NCBI RefSeq assembly: GCF_036785885.1
Contig: NC_092323.1
Span: forward strand, 2,396,501 to 2,460,500
Direction of reading: 5' to 3'
From: Coffea arabica
Taxonomy: Eukaryota > Streptophyta > Magnoliopsida > Gentianales > Rubiaceae
Length of the DNA stretch: 64,000 nucleotides
Shown: piece after piece, positions 28,821 through 41,352 of the stretch
How the letters are laid out: each line of letters opens with the position of its first letter
Numbering within the stretch: position 1 is the first letter of the stretch
Translations under genes and position numbers: made by a program
The notes under the pieces: generated by a model
Database searches by the model: none
Told to the model about the DNA's origin: nothing
The model's input: the letters and a program-made list of their open reading frames with translations, nothing else

Positions 28821-31800
28821 TTACCGACCAAACCAGCCTCGTGGAGGCTGGACTTCCCCATCATTCATTAATTTATCTAACACCACATTAAGATCAACGG
28901 ATTGCCCATTCTCTGTCAATTTCCGGACTGTTGCTCGCACCTGATCTCTCGGAAATCCCATATTTGTCACCTTGTCAACCACATCATCAACGGGAACCCT
29001 GTTTCCAGAACCTGAAGAACCAGAGCCACCACTGACCCCAGAGGCAGTTGGTATTGCTTGAGGTAAAATCCGTGCGGTAGGAAGCTGTGGATAACCACTT
29101 CCACCACCATGGCCAATGACAGGAGAGGAAAGCTGCTGAGATTTCGCAGGTGATCCACTGCCATACTGGGATGATGAACCGCCATACAAATATTGTTCCC
29201 CAGAAACAGAGGCTGGGCCGTATGTCCCAGAAAATCCTGGACCAGGCCGGCTAGATGGCGGCTCATACATGTGCGGGGGAGCTCCATAGAACTGCTGGTG
29301 GGGAGGAGCTGCGCTAGGTGGAAGGGAAGGAGTTTGGCGGTTAGCTGGAGAATAACTTTGAGATGGTACATAAGGTGGTTCTTCAGGATGATGGGCTAAT
29401 GCAGGTTGGTGTTGGGGGGGATTAGCAGCTTGGAGAGAGTTGTGTGGTTGAGGAGGTGCAGGAGGCTGAGAATACTGAAGTTGAGGGAGGGCTTGGTACT
29501 GTTGCTGCAGCTGAGGTGGCGAAGAAGCCTGCAGCTGCTGTGGTGGAGGCAATTGATATTGCTGGCCCAAGTTCTCTGATGTTTGACCAGCTGGTGGCGG
29601 TGGTGGTGGAAAATAAGGCTCCTGCTGAGGAACAGAAGGAAGTTGATTATGAGAGAACTGGCTTGGCAGCTGGACTTGAGGTGGTAGATTTTGTTGCGAG
29701 GCCGGTGGAGGAGCATTAGGAGGGACAACTGACGGTGTTTGAGCAACAGGAGGAAGGTGCTGGTGAGATTGTTGACTAACAGATAATGCAGGTTGTGAAG
29801 AATCCAAATGACTGGTGCCCTGTGTATCCACATGCTGCTCAGCCTTTGAAACTTGCAGCTTTGCAAGATGCAGCTGAGCATCCAAATTTTCTTGCTTATC
29901 CCTTATAAACTGTACACCATTTTGCACCTGTACCCATTTTTTGATGCAGTCAACACAAACAACAAAAAACAGAGAGAGAGAGAGATAATAGGAGGAGGAG
30001 AAGCATAAACATTACGCATGACAATTTAAATCTGACAAAATTAGATATTCATTTCAAGTCAAGAAACAACCTAGGAGCCTGATTGCAAGATGAGAAAAAC
30101 AATAAGACGTACCAATCCAGACAAGCTTTGTTCATTTTCCAAGCCATTATGGGAAGACAAAAGGAAAACTCAGGAACAATCTCATGAAGGGAAAAAACAG
30201 TGCAGGTACTGCATCTACAAGCATAATTGTGAAGTGCCTGTGCTAAAGAGACCTTAAATGGCATAGATGAAATCAGTCTCTAGTGCAGAGATGCTGATTA
30301 TTTGGACCAATATATTTGTCTAGCTCAACACTTAAGACTGAGCTTAAAAGGCAACTATCTTGCTCTAACTGTTTACCACTAACACTCTGTTGCACTTTTG
30401 CAAGGGAATAAAAATTTTCAATAATACAGGTGTGGGTTAACTCAGACAATCTGTACAAGTTTGGATTTAAAAAAAAAAAAAAGGGTCTAGGCTTAAGTAG
30501 CCAATAGCAGTAGATCTCAAATAATTATTTTAGCCAACCTTTTGACCTTAATAACTTGCAATGGCTGGAGAAGGTGAGGAGATAAGATCAACGTGGCCAT
30601 GCACCAGAAAATAATGCACAATATAAACATTACAACCCCGGAAAGGTGCATTTCTATTAAAAACAAAACCCTCGCATGCATAAACTTCTCAAAAATGAGT
30701 GGCAAGTAAAATATTACCATCCCATCAACAACCTCCTAAAATCTATGCAGTAAATCTGGAATAGTTTAATTAATCAAATGGAAAAACAAATTGTCAGTGA
30801 ACTGAAAATGCTCTGAAACAGACGGGTAAAGAGAGAAATGGAGATACCTCTCTAAGAATATTTTCCAACTGTCTCATTCTCCCATCAGAGCTCCCATGAT
30901 TAGTTCCGACAGAGACCTTCAATTCATCCAAAGAATTTTCAAGGTGACGGGTCCTGGACTCCAACTGTGTTAATCGTGCACTAACACTGTCCAATCCATT
31001 CATCAGATTATCGGCATACTTCTTCATGGTACGATCAATCTCAGACACCAACTTGGGGTCAACAACATTTTGATCCTTCTCCAAAATGACTCTTCCAGGT
31101 TCGAAGGAGTCAAAAGAACTGTAAGTCTGTTTAGAAAATCAAGTTCCATCAAAAACAAAATTGAAAAAAAAATGTAGAGGAACCTATCCACTAGCTAATA
31201 TCAAGTCCCGCTCCAATCAACACAAAACCTTTCTGTTTTTGGAGGTAAAAAGATACCTCCTTTCTTCTTCCTCCTAACTTGTCCTCTAGGCGTTCTTATA
31301 CCACAGGTATACTTCATGCACAAATAAGTTAGTCTTATATAATTTGGATTTAAAATGTCCCTTCAGTGATTTATTAATATCAAAAAACCAACCCCGTTAT
31401 CAATCAATGTCCACTCTCTTTCTCCCTCAGGCCTGATTCTGATCTAATCTTCGATGTTTCTCGGAACTATTATTAAATCTTAATGGTATATACTTTGTAC
31501 AATTTCATACCCACCGAGGGCCTTTCCAGTTGCAACCTTTTGATAACCATACACCGCACAGCATCACCATATATGTTAATTGTAGACATTAAACAAACAA
31601 TAACAATTTGATCGCCGCCAAAAACATTTGATTTTTCGCTTCCTAAATCAAGATTGAGGAATAAGCTTGTCACATTAAACTTCAAGCGAAGCCGTAAATC
31701 CATCAACATTTGTATTGCTTAATCAGTAGTACTACTTCAGTTCTGCCAAGAGTACGCCTTTTAAGTACTAAAACAGCCCAAAAAAGGGAGAACGTGGATA

Positions 31801-32202
31801 GGCCAAAACATAACCAAAATCGACCAACCTTAAATTACCCAGAATATATAAAGTCCAAAATTGGTTTAGTCTTCCTAAACATAAAATACAAAGATAAAGT
31901 ATAGACTGGGAAATAAAACAAAAAAAAAAAGACTTTACCCTGATTCCACCCGTATGAGTCTTGTTGTCGGCTGAATTCCAAGCCCTAGGCGGCGCATCAA
32001 GATTGCCGGAATCGATTTCGGTCCCGATGGGGCGAAGCGGCTGGAAATCATAGCTGGGAAGGATCTCCTCTTTCTTGTCGGAATTCCCGATGCGGTGATC
32101 CTCGCGAGGGTTAATCAGATCGATGAAGTCATTATGAGAATTGAGGCTCTGCGAATTGGATAGATCCATGATCTGTTTGTCCATAAACTGGGATGTATTC
32201 AT
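28821..32202 (-). CDS. FLOE1-like DUF1421 protein
   Basis: Three minus-strand exons, 32202-31939, 31126-30848 and 29927-28821, join in frame to 549 aa. The start is the ATG at 32202 (MNTSQFMDKQIMDL); the five codons upstream have no ATG. Domains: an N-terminal Asp/Ser-rich segment, a coiled coil at about residues 100-210, a Gln/Pro/Ser-rich low-complexity region at about 215-475, and a C-terminal DUF1421/UBA-like segment with MGFPRDQVRATVRKL, ending PPRGWFGR. The start and C terminus resemble Arabidopsis FLOE1 more than FLOE2 or FLOE3. FLOE1 is known to form hydration-dependent condensates in seeds and to tune germination under water stress. That role is inferred here. The low-complexity part is exonic in one piece, with no frame breaks. 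Confidence 0.9.
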
Positions 32203-34229
32203 CGAGTATTCACTCAATCGTAGTTGACACTTAAATATATATTATTCTCCTAACACCAATAATATAATGAATTATATGCAGTACTTCTTAAATTATTAGC
32301 ATAAATATAGATATATTTGTAGAGAGAGAGAGAGAGTGGAATGGAAGAAAAACGGTGGGAAATTCTGGGATGGTTCTGGGTTATTCTTACCTCCGGGATT
32401 TGGCGTGAAGGTTTTTTGATAATTTGACGATGTGAAATTATGAGGCGTCCTTCGTGGGAATTTTATTTTTATTCTTTTTCCATTTCCTTCGTGGGAAATT
32501 TATCTAAACAAGACCCGTATTTCCCGTCGTCGCTGCTCCTCGGAAATGGAATGGCGAAAAAACGATGTCGTTTTCTGGATCTTAAGTTGACAATTTGCTT
32601 GGATTAATTTCGTTTTGGCCCTCCCCAGGTTATTTATGCGATTATTGATATTTAATTTCAAAATTTAAAATAATATACCATAAATGTTTTTACCGTTGCA
32701 AAAAATGAAATTTAAAATTTAATAATAAAAAAAAACCCAGATGAGGATATGATGATGTCTTCTTCCTTAATTAAACTTTTTTTTTTATTTTTGGAAGACT
32801 CTTGATTAGTAGTCGATGTCTTGGAGTGGATGGGTCCCACTTGCACATAACTCTTGCATCAAAAATACTCTCTCTGTTGAAATAAAGCCCCTAAGGAAAG
32901 CCACATTGCACATCAGCTTCTGCGATGCAGCTTATTAGTTAAGGTACTGCAGAAGAAACTATTATGTCTGGAGTGACTGTAGAGAGATGATTGCATGAGA
33001 TTGGCAAGTTCGTTCATCTTACTATGCAAGGGAAGGTAAATTGGCAGTAGATAATTTAGCAAATATGGAGCATTGTTTGCTCTATTAAACAAAAATTCTA
33101 ATGTCTCCTCCAAGCAAAATTTTTGCAACATTTCATGGAAATAACAACCCATAGATTATAGATCTCTCTAAAAGTGGCCATGTAAAAAAAAAAAAGCAAA
33201 TGTTTCAGTCAATTGCTACCGAAATTTTTTGTTTTATGAAGATAAAACGTGCCTTATCCTCAAACATAAGGATAAGGACCTCTGGATAAAATGTACCTCT
33301 GGACTTATAAGGAGTCAACAAAGACTGAACTACCATCGGGACGGGTACACTACTCACCCGTATGAATTTGAAGAGATCACATATTGCTGTAAATGATAGG
33401 AGGTAAAGTTTGAATTCCTGATCTCTCACCCACCAAGACTTAGTCTTTGGTAGTAGCCACCGCCCCAATGACCGGTGGTTCTTCGCACTCACAGTTGCCA
33501 GGCATAGGATTTGATTCCTTGGCGGTGGAAAAAATCCCAAAGAGTCATTAACTGATTACTCGAACCGACTCCAATAGTTATTGCTGGAGAATTGACTAGC
33601 TTTAATAGGAAAATAGATGCAAATTCTATAATCAACTTCGCCTTTTGTTTGCCTCCATAATTCTGAGATGATTAGGAGAATGACTGGCCCAAAACGGAGA
33701 GCAACTTTCCATGGATACGAACATTATGAATTTATGATGATGACCCTATTCCGACTGCAAGTTGGAATTAGCTGCACAAGTTGGATAAAGCTCGTACTCT
33801 CCCTGGGAAACTTTCTCGTGGCCCATTGGCCACTTAAGCATCCAGCGGTCAAGGCTTCAGCGGTCATCAGTTCTTTAACTTTTCCCAGTGCGGGGCAGAT
33901 CCCGTCCAATACAGAGAAAACGATACAGCTCAAATCAAACCAACAATGGTATGGCGATGCTCAGGCGGAAGCGTGAAATCTATTAATTTTGGTTTTGCAT
34001 CAGAACATGCCAACAAACTACCTCGCATTAGTTATTGGGCCCAGTTAAACACCGCCTAACAAAATATTTAAAAGAAAGTTTAGTATGCTGAATATGCACA
34101 GAACTGAGCGAGACAGACAGAGAGTATTGGTAATGCACTTGATAAGACTTTTTTCCGTCTTAGTTTACATTTTTGCGTGCAAGAGTTGGATACAATTTTG
34201 GACTCAGGATCCAAACCCAAAAATAGTTA
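32203..34229. other. Intergenic region, FLOE1 promoter to raffinose synthase 3' end
   Basis: The first 250 bp hold the FLOE1 5' UTR and promoter, including a GA tract at about 32319-32336. The part near 34229 is the raffinose synthase 3' UTR. Between them, 33240-33540 looks like a diverged minus-strand SINE: two B-box-like words (GGAATTCAAACT and GGAATCAAATCC on the reverse strand) but no clear target-site duplication. No protein gene is recognised. Confidence 0.5.
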
Positions 34230-35924
34230 TCAGAACTGGTACTCAATTACAGAAAGCCCAGAAGAATTGGGCCATGGGACTTGAACTATGATCATGTGCC
34301 CTTCATACTCAAATGCCACCTCATTCCCATTGACACGGCAAACGGTGGGCTTCTGGGACGAGAAGACCCTCATTTCTCCGGTTCCCTTTACTCCGATTTG
34401 TACGGCGTCGGCATCATCATTGAACACCATTGTCTGAATGGCACCACCAGAGTTGAGCATGTTCACCAGACCAATTGGAGCAAACCGGACACCTTTGCCG
34501 CTAAAGACCTTGACGGGCGAGACAGTTACGAGGTCAAAATGAAATGGCTCCAGCGATATTTTGAAGTCGTCGGATGGCTTCGAGAGCAGCAGCCTCTTCT
34601 CCCGGAAAGAGTACAGGGCAAACACTTGAACTCCATCAACTGAGATTGGCGAAGTCCCCTGCTTCCACTCCACATCTTTGGGACTGAAAGTGGAAGTCAC
34701 AGAATGAGAATACTGAGAGGCACATTTGTTGCGTCTCGCTTCTCTGCACCATCCTCCACCTTGGCAGTTAAATGCCCCCACAACTCCGGTATACTGATGC
34801 AAGACACACAAGTATTTGACAAGGTTAATATCCAATTGTGTCACGAGCTAGGAGGTGATTGAGAAATCAAGGGAGAGTAAATTAACCGCTCACCTTGTTG
34901 AGGTTCCAGATCTTAAGCATGGTTTTTCCATTGTGAAGAGGGTCTTCAAAGAGGCAATCACGGGTAGGAAGCGCATAGTACTGGCAACGCAGAATTGTAC
35001 CGTCAGGCAAGACGAGGCTTTTGAGGAGCTCGAAGTTGTGCTTTCCTACAGAGTCACTCACGTAGATCGGTCCACCGGAGATGGCTCGAGAGGCAGCGTG
35101 AAATTCAGCACAGGGATGAGTTGACTGGAACATGTCCCAGTCAGGGTGAATGAAATTGCCCATCCACAAGCTATTATAAGCGCAGTGAACCATGTGACAC
35201 CCTTGTAACCAGAATGTGCCGTTCGGATCACCGGAAGGATCGGTACACCAAAAGTCGTCTCCTGTTGTTATCACGTAACACGTTAAAAGCCCATATCTGT
35301 GTTCAATTCATAAGTTTGTCTAAAACTTGGTGCGTCAGTATTTTTACGTTAATGGTACTGACCAAGAAAACCGCAACACCAATTTGTTTCACCAAAATTA
35401 TTGAGTAGGTGGCTCAAGGAAGCAGGCAGTTTATACACGCGCACGCGTATGTTTTAGATTAGAACTGGCTCGAATGGATTAGCTTTTAAGTACTCTAATC
35501 TTTAATTAATTTTCATGATCAATGAAAATATTTTACTCCCTAGAAGTCTTACGATTATTCAGTCAGTAACGGATAAGAGCCAGTCCCACACGGTTTTGCC
35601 ATAAAGTCGCAAAATCAGCTGCTATGTGAGTAATAAATAAATAAATAAATGAAAACGGAGAGAGTAACGTACCGACACGGCCAAGGGAGATGGCTTGGGT
35701 TCCGAGGAACATGAAGTCGTTGCAATGCTCCATGCTGGCAATCACGCCATTCCCTTTCAAGTGATTTCTGACGGAAGACGTAAGGGCTTTGAAGTAGGCT
35801 TTCGCGAGCTCCACTCTGCCCCCATAATCCTCGCAAACCATTTCCAGCAGCTGCCCCCCATAATTAAACAACCATTTCAGTGTTACACGAAACATGCAAG
35901 TGGACGAACGTGAACAATTGACGG

Positions 35925-35964
<40 letters not shown>

Positions 35965-37422
35965 ATTTGATTGGACTTTGAACGCCTATAAATAATTAAG
36001 AGATATAGAAAGGCATTAACGTGCCGACAAAGCAAACGTAGCAGTAGCAAATCCAAAAAAAAAAAAAAAAGAAGAAGAAGAAGAAGGGATTTTTGATTTG
36101 TCCTAATCTGAATCTAGTCGAGAAGAAGTAAACGCTAGTAAAGACACGTGGCGGTCGTAGGTTTGGAAGTTCATTGGAAAACTTACATGAATGACGTCCA
36201 CCTTGACTCCATCAATTCCAATGGACTCCAGGTGAGAGTGAAGGCCTTCGTACAATTGGTCAGCAAGCTCCGGCGGTACCAACCCAACTCCATTGTTCAC
36301 GATCTTATCCACCGCGAGATCTTCCATGGTCTTCTGCAGTCCGGGGGACAATTTCGGTGCAATCACTTTTGATTCGGGCAGCTCCGGGATGTCGGGTCTA
36401 AGCCCGCCCCAGTATCCACAAAACGCATGCCACACGTAAACATAGTCCACACTTTTGAAGTTGTCCTTGAGGTCCCGAATGAAAGCACCCATGCCTTTAT
36501 TTGGGCCGGCACCGGATCCCGACTTGCCGGGGCTCTCGTAGTCCCTGAATTTGTAGTTCTCTTGGAACTTGATGAGCCTGCAAGGCATTTGTTCACCGGC
36601 GGATGTTCTGTTCATTCCTTCTGTGGTGATTGGATCGTCGTCGTGGGAGATGGACTGCCAACCATCGTCGATCAGCACCAGCCCAGGCGGGCACCCTCCT
36701 TCCGCGAGGTCCTTCACACCTTCCCACACGCCTTGCGGCTGCACCGTGAGGTAGAAGGCATCCCAAGTGCACCACCCGAACTTATCCACAATGCCCGGTG
36801 GAGTCTTTTCCTCCAAGAGCTTGAAGGTCCCCAGGTGGAACCTGACCACCTTCATAGCCTCTTTGACCAGCGTGAATGGATCGTCTCCCACGTGCATGTA
36901 AAGCACGCTCCGGAACAACGAGCCGTTGACTTTTGTCGACCCGCTTTCGACGCAGAGATCTATGTAGTCATCTTCGCCGGGCTGAAGAGAAGCCCTGAAA
37001 GGGCCTTCGATGAGCGGAAGGAGTAAGACGTAGGGGCGACCGGAGTCGGACTTATCGAGAATGACTATTTGAGTTTCGTTTTCGAGGTCTGCACCTTGGG
37101 TTCCAATCCAGTGGGTGGTCCACCAGACCTTGAACCTGAAAATGCTCATGAACCTGATGTCTTTGAGCTTCCCAACCGGCACGACGTGACGGCTCTTTGC
37201 CTCCAGGCTGTCGAAACCTACGAAGCAGCCGGAAGATGTTGTGACCGGCTTGTCACCGGTGGTGTATGGGGAGGGTGTGGCAACGATATTGGCCGGAACT
37301 TCGGATAAAATGACATGGTTATTCACCAAGAATTTTGATTCGTCTAGACTGATTAATGACAGGTTGCAGCCATCCACCAGGACGGAAATGTTTGAGCCAC
37401 CTTTGCCGAGACTGGGAGCCAT
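34230..37422 (-). CDS. RS5: Raffinose synthase (galactinol:sucrose galactosyltransferase)
   Basis: Four minus-strand exons, 37422-36187, 35850-35673, 35261-34894 and 34793-34230, join in frame to 781 aa. This matches Arabidopsis RS5 (about 783 aa) and lacks the insert that lengthens stachyose synthases. It belongs to glycoside hydrolase family 36. Visible motifs are KFGWCTWDAFYL (residues 214-225), LIDDGWQS (250-257), GIDGVKVDVIH at the end of exon 1 with the likely catalytic Asp, and DDFWCTDPSGD (about 473-483) with the likely acid/base Asp. It transfers galactose from galactinol to sucrose, probably in the cytosol, making raffinose during stress and seed maturation. The start at 37422 gives the family's usual MAPS opening; in-frame codons upstream are not conserved. 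The gene appears intact. Confidence 0.95.
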
Positions 37423-37563
37423 TAATTGATCAATAAACTTGACAAGCAAGCAAGGAAATACTACAACCTAAGAAATTATTGGGAGCAGAAAGCTCTTCAA
37501 AGAAAGCACGGAAAGCAGGGATGAGATTGGGTAGTTGAACCACAAGCTAGCTTGGTCTGAGAG

Positions 37564-37571
37564 TTATATAG
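37564..37571 (-). promoter_or_regulatory. TATA box of raffinose synthase
   Basis: On the minus strand this reads CTATATAA, about 140 bp upstream of the ATG at 37422. Spacing and sequence suit a core promoter. No clear ABRE was found nearby; a CCGAC core occurs only about 0.8 kb upstream. Confidence 0.5.
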
Positions 37572-38256
37572 AGATGTCAAGTGATGTCAGTAGCTCTTTA
37601 GAAATGGAATGAAGGATCTTTAATCGAATATTTTTGTGTGGTATATCTTGAACTAAAGCTTGCTCTTTTTTCTATCGTTGAGATGCTGTAAGAGTAGTGT
37701 AAGTTGCTTTATCCAGTTCTGGCTGGCTATGGCAGATTTATAGGCCACGATGGTGGTAAAATTTATAAGAGTTAAAGGGTCATAACTAAGAGTAGGAAAC
37801 TTCAAACGAAGAAGATGAGGTGGTCGGTTTGGTTTCAGCTTTCAAGATTTGATTTTAGGGGGGGCAAGGGTACTGTAGGAAAGTGCATTAATTATAATTA
37901 TCCTAGTGTCCTTTTCGTCGTCGAGAACATTTCTTTTTCCCAAATCCCACGGAGCCGTTAATCCACCGTTATTAGTTAAAGGTAACGTTCAGGGTAGATG
38001 ACAAGTGGTAAGTAGACCTATTAAGCATATGACAACTCTTTGGGTGGCAGATGACAAATTCAACATCCATCTTCACAATTTTGGTAGTGCAATTACCATA
38101 AAAGATTTTGATGATTGAGTTTTAAGGTTTCCTCTGATTGCAGATGATTACGGGTAATATTTTTTTCTGAGGGAATTACTAGTAAGATAAAGTAGCAGAA
38201 CGACATCAGAACTCAAGGATTAAAAAAAAAAATGTATGCATAGTCCGACTACGAGA

Positions 38257-38780
38257 TAGGGGTGTGCGCGGATTGGATACTTATCTCATTTATCATTTGG
38301 TTGACCCGATCCACACTTTGAAGGTCAGTTATTTTCTATTCTTACTTGTCCCATATATTAACAAGTACTCGATTATAGGGTACTCGCTGAGATAAGATCG
38401 AGTCAACGGGTTTCCGCTCTCCTCCACTTATCATTTAATTTTTTTATTTTATACTAATTTAATTTTGTATTTTACACATTCATCTAAGATTTAATAAAGA
38501 TTTTTTCTCAAAAAAGCCTCCCACCAAAAAAAAAAGCATGAGAAGAGAATACAAGAAAAGGAATTAAAAGAATTCAAAATAAAAAATTTTTGAAATAAGT
38601 AGCACATTTTTTTAAATATATGTTCCGCATTAATTAAACTCTTTTGTATGAAATATAAGATTATGACCTATATAAATAAATATTGTAAATAAACTATAGT
38701 CTCTCATATTTGTAATGCAATTTGTTCAATGAAATTACTTATTTAGTTCTAAAAACATTATTTTATAATATGTGTATAAA

Positions 38781-38821
<41 letters not shown>

Positions 38822-39000
38822 GGACGTGTCAGGTACCCACGAATTTTTAATTATATGACCTTAACTCACCTTGCATTTTAGCAGATACCCGACCCTCTTT
38901 TAACCCGATCAAATAATACATATTGAGTATCCTAATTTTCGAATCAGATCGAATCGAATATGTCGAGTTTTTAGGTTAGCGGATAATTTTGCCCTCCCCT
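38257..39000. mobile_element. Possible non-autonomous DNA transposon remnant
   Basis: The left edge (TAGGGGTGTGCGCGG) and the reverse complement of the right edge (AGGGGAGGGCAAAA) resemble the ends of short hAT-like plant elements. The interior has the alternating GGGTACC/GGGTATC words seen in such families, plus an (AT)n tract at 38784-38818. No target-site duplication was found, so the limits are uncertain. Confidence 0.3.
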
Positions 39001-39072
39001 CATGCAAGAAGTCAGGACCAAAACGAAGTAACATGTAGAAGCGGCAAAGTATCAGTACAAACGAGCATATAC

Positions 39073-39286
39073 ATATAACCGTGCCCTTGCCCCTCGGGAT
39101 CAGCTCAGCCGGTGAACCAATGGGGTATTCCTCGTGGTGGCACAGGTTCGAGTTTGGCTTCACATATCGTCTGGGTACTCTTGGGGGGCGGGATACACAG
39201 GTGCAGAGGGATTAGTCGGGCTCCTTACGGATTGACTCGGACACCCTCTATGTTGACAAAAAATATATATATATAACCGCGCCCTT
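39073..39286 (+). mobile_element. tRNA-derived SINE with target-site duplication
   Basis: A 16-bp duplication, ATATAACCGTGCCCTT at 39073-39088 and ATATAACCGCGCCCTT at 39271-39286 (one mismatch), brackets the element. The body, 39089 to about 39262, has an A-box-like CAGCTCAGCCGGTG near 39101 and a B-box-like GGTTCGAGTTTG near 39145. It ends in an A/AT-rich tail. This is the standard structure of a plant SINE inserted by target-primed reverse transcription. Confidence 0.8.
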
Positions 39287-41165
39287 AAATGGATTTGGAT
39301 GACTCCAATGAATTTAATGGCTTTAAATGGACAAACATCTAAACTCAAATTATGTCGGTGGATTTAGATAGATTATTGCATCATCCATGTGTATCCACTT
39401 AACAGAAAAAGAGGTGCAAATGAGGCGTGAAAAAAAAAACTTTAAATTGTCAAGCATCATTAGAAAATAGATAAAACTTGACCATGACAAATAAAATATT
39501 ATAGGACGAAAGGGAGTGTCAATATGCATACGGAATTAGATATCATTGGGTCTTTGGTTTCTCCACTAGTAAATGATAATATAGCTTAACTTTAGAATCT
39601 GATTTTTCTGGAAATCAGCTGTATGATCTTATTATCAAACTTTTTGTACTTAAATGCGCATCCTCTACCTTAATGTTAACCTTTATACCATCTAAAAACA
39701 ACACGAAAAATGGAAAAATATCCGGGGAAAAAAGAAAGGTTTGATCACTCATTAAATCAATTGATACACCGATTTTTTTCCCTCATTCGTGTCTTGGTTA
39801 TGGATGACGGGAATCCCTCACTGACATGAGAGATTGCATCCCGTTACAACAACATGAGTTTTTGCAATCGACCTTTTAAGTCAAACCATATAATCTTTGG
39901 AGATCATCTTTACATTCTTTTAAATTTTCTTAAAATTCGAACATATATATGTATGTATGTATACATATATATATATAGTTCGTATTAATATCTCGACATG
40001 CGAATTTGTTTAATTATACAAAGAAGAAAAAAGTCAACAGGAATGTTACGGGATGGAGGAAGTATTATTGATAAAGTGAAAGGGAATCAGTGGAGCGAAG
40101 AATCAAGAAGCTCAAAGTTTCAGAATATTCTCTCTCTTTATATGTTTGAGAACATTCTCCCTCTTTATATGAGCAAGGGGGCTAGGCCCCATATGAATTA
40201 GCCACCTTTAAATTAATTTTTTTAAAAAATTTATTTATTTTTTCATACTTTTATAATTGAAGTTAATATTTGATATTTTTAGATGTTATATATTTAAATA
40301 GATAAAAATTATTTTAAACATAACATATTAGGATAATTTTATTACAAAAATTTTGATCTCTTCTACAAAAAAAAAAATCCTAGCTCCGTCACTATTATCT
40401 ACGAGAAAATCTGCTTTCCTGATACCCAAACGGTTACTTTAAATAAAGCTATTTATACTTGCATCCATTATTTTATCATGTGAGAATCTAATCAATCAAG
40501 AGGGGCTAAGGCATGTCTTTTTGCATCAAATGCTACAAACGTTTCGAAAAGCATATATTCTGTTCCGCCGCATATTCAAACTCCACTATTTATTTATTTA
40601 TTTCCACGGCTCAAAGATAAAGAAATCAGAAAAACATAAAAAAAAAAAGAAGATGCAAAGAGAAATAAAGAAACTGAAGCTATGGCTGTAAATTAATCGA
40701 ATCTAGCTAACTTTTATACCGTCAAACGAATGTGAACTTTTGGACTCAAGTTCAAATCCTATACAAGTTTAAAATTTAAGATTGAATTCAATCCAATCTA
40801 ATAGTATTCGACAGGTTCGAGTTCGATTCAAAAGATCAAAATTCTATTTGAATTTTTAATTTATAATATCATTTTACCACTATTTATGTATAAAATCTAT
40901 ATAACACAATACTAATATGTAATTTCATGTAAAATGTTAATATAAAAAATTCTTCGAACATTATTGAGTCTTAACAAATCAAATATCTACATATTCCAAT
41001 TGAATATGATAATTTAATCAAATATTAATTTTTGATCAAATTTAAACTCAACCCCATCGAAATTCAAACTCAATTCGTTTATAATCGTAACCCAAACAAA
41101 TTCGATCTTCCGAGTTCACGATAATTGCTCATGAAGACAAATGTAGAAAAGAAAACCTTGACACC

Positions 41166-41352
41166 AGAAATAGGAATTCATGCCCCTCCAAGGCAGCCAA
41201 GCTGGTCTCACTAAGGGTTAGTACACCCGAGATTCAGTGTTCGAGTCTTGTCAAAAAAATGGGGAATAACCCAACAACCCGAATAAGGGTTGGGGCCTGA
41301 AGTGGGGCTAGGTCCTTTTGTTTGTTTTAAAAAAAAAGAAATAGGAATTCAT
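41166..41352 (+). mobile_element. SINE with perfect 16-bp target-site duplication
   Basis: AGAAATAGGAATTCAT occurs at 41166-41181 and again, without a mismatch, at 41337-41352. The body (41182-41336) contains AAGGGTTAGTACACCC, a B-box-like GTTCGAGTC near 41240, and a 3' oligo-A stretch. The perfect duplication suggests a recent insertion. The 3' half differs from the SINE at 39.1 kb, so they are probably different families. Confidence 0.82.

Noticed and set aside
32203-32217. Five extra codons before the FLOE1 start
   Set aside because: They open with TTG, not ATG. The ATG at 32202 gives the family-like N terminus.
33668-33976. A 102-codon open frame between FLOE1 and raffinose synthase
   Set aside because: No similarity to a known family and no supporting context.
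36427-37026. A 199-codon open frame on the plus strand
   Set aside because: It lies antisense to the first exon of raffinose synthase, whose frame and motifs are clear. Long antisense frames are expected in GC-rich coding exons.
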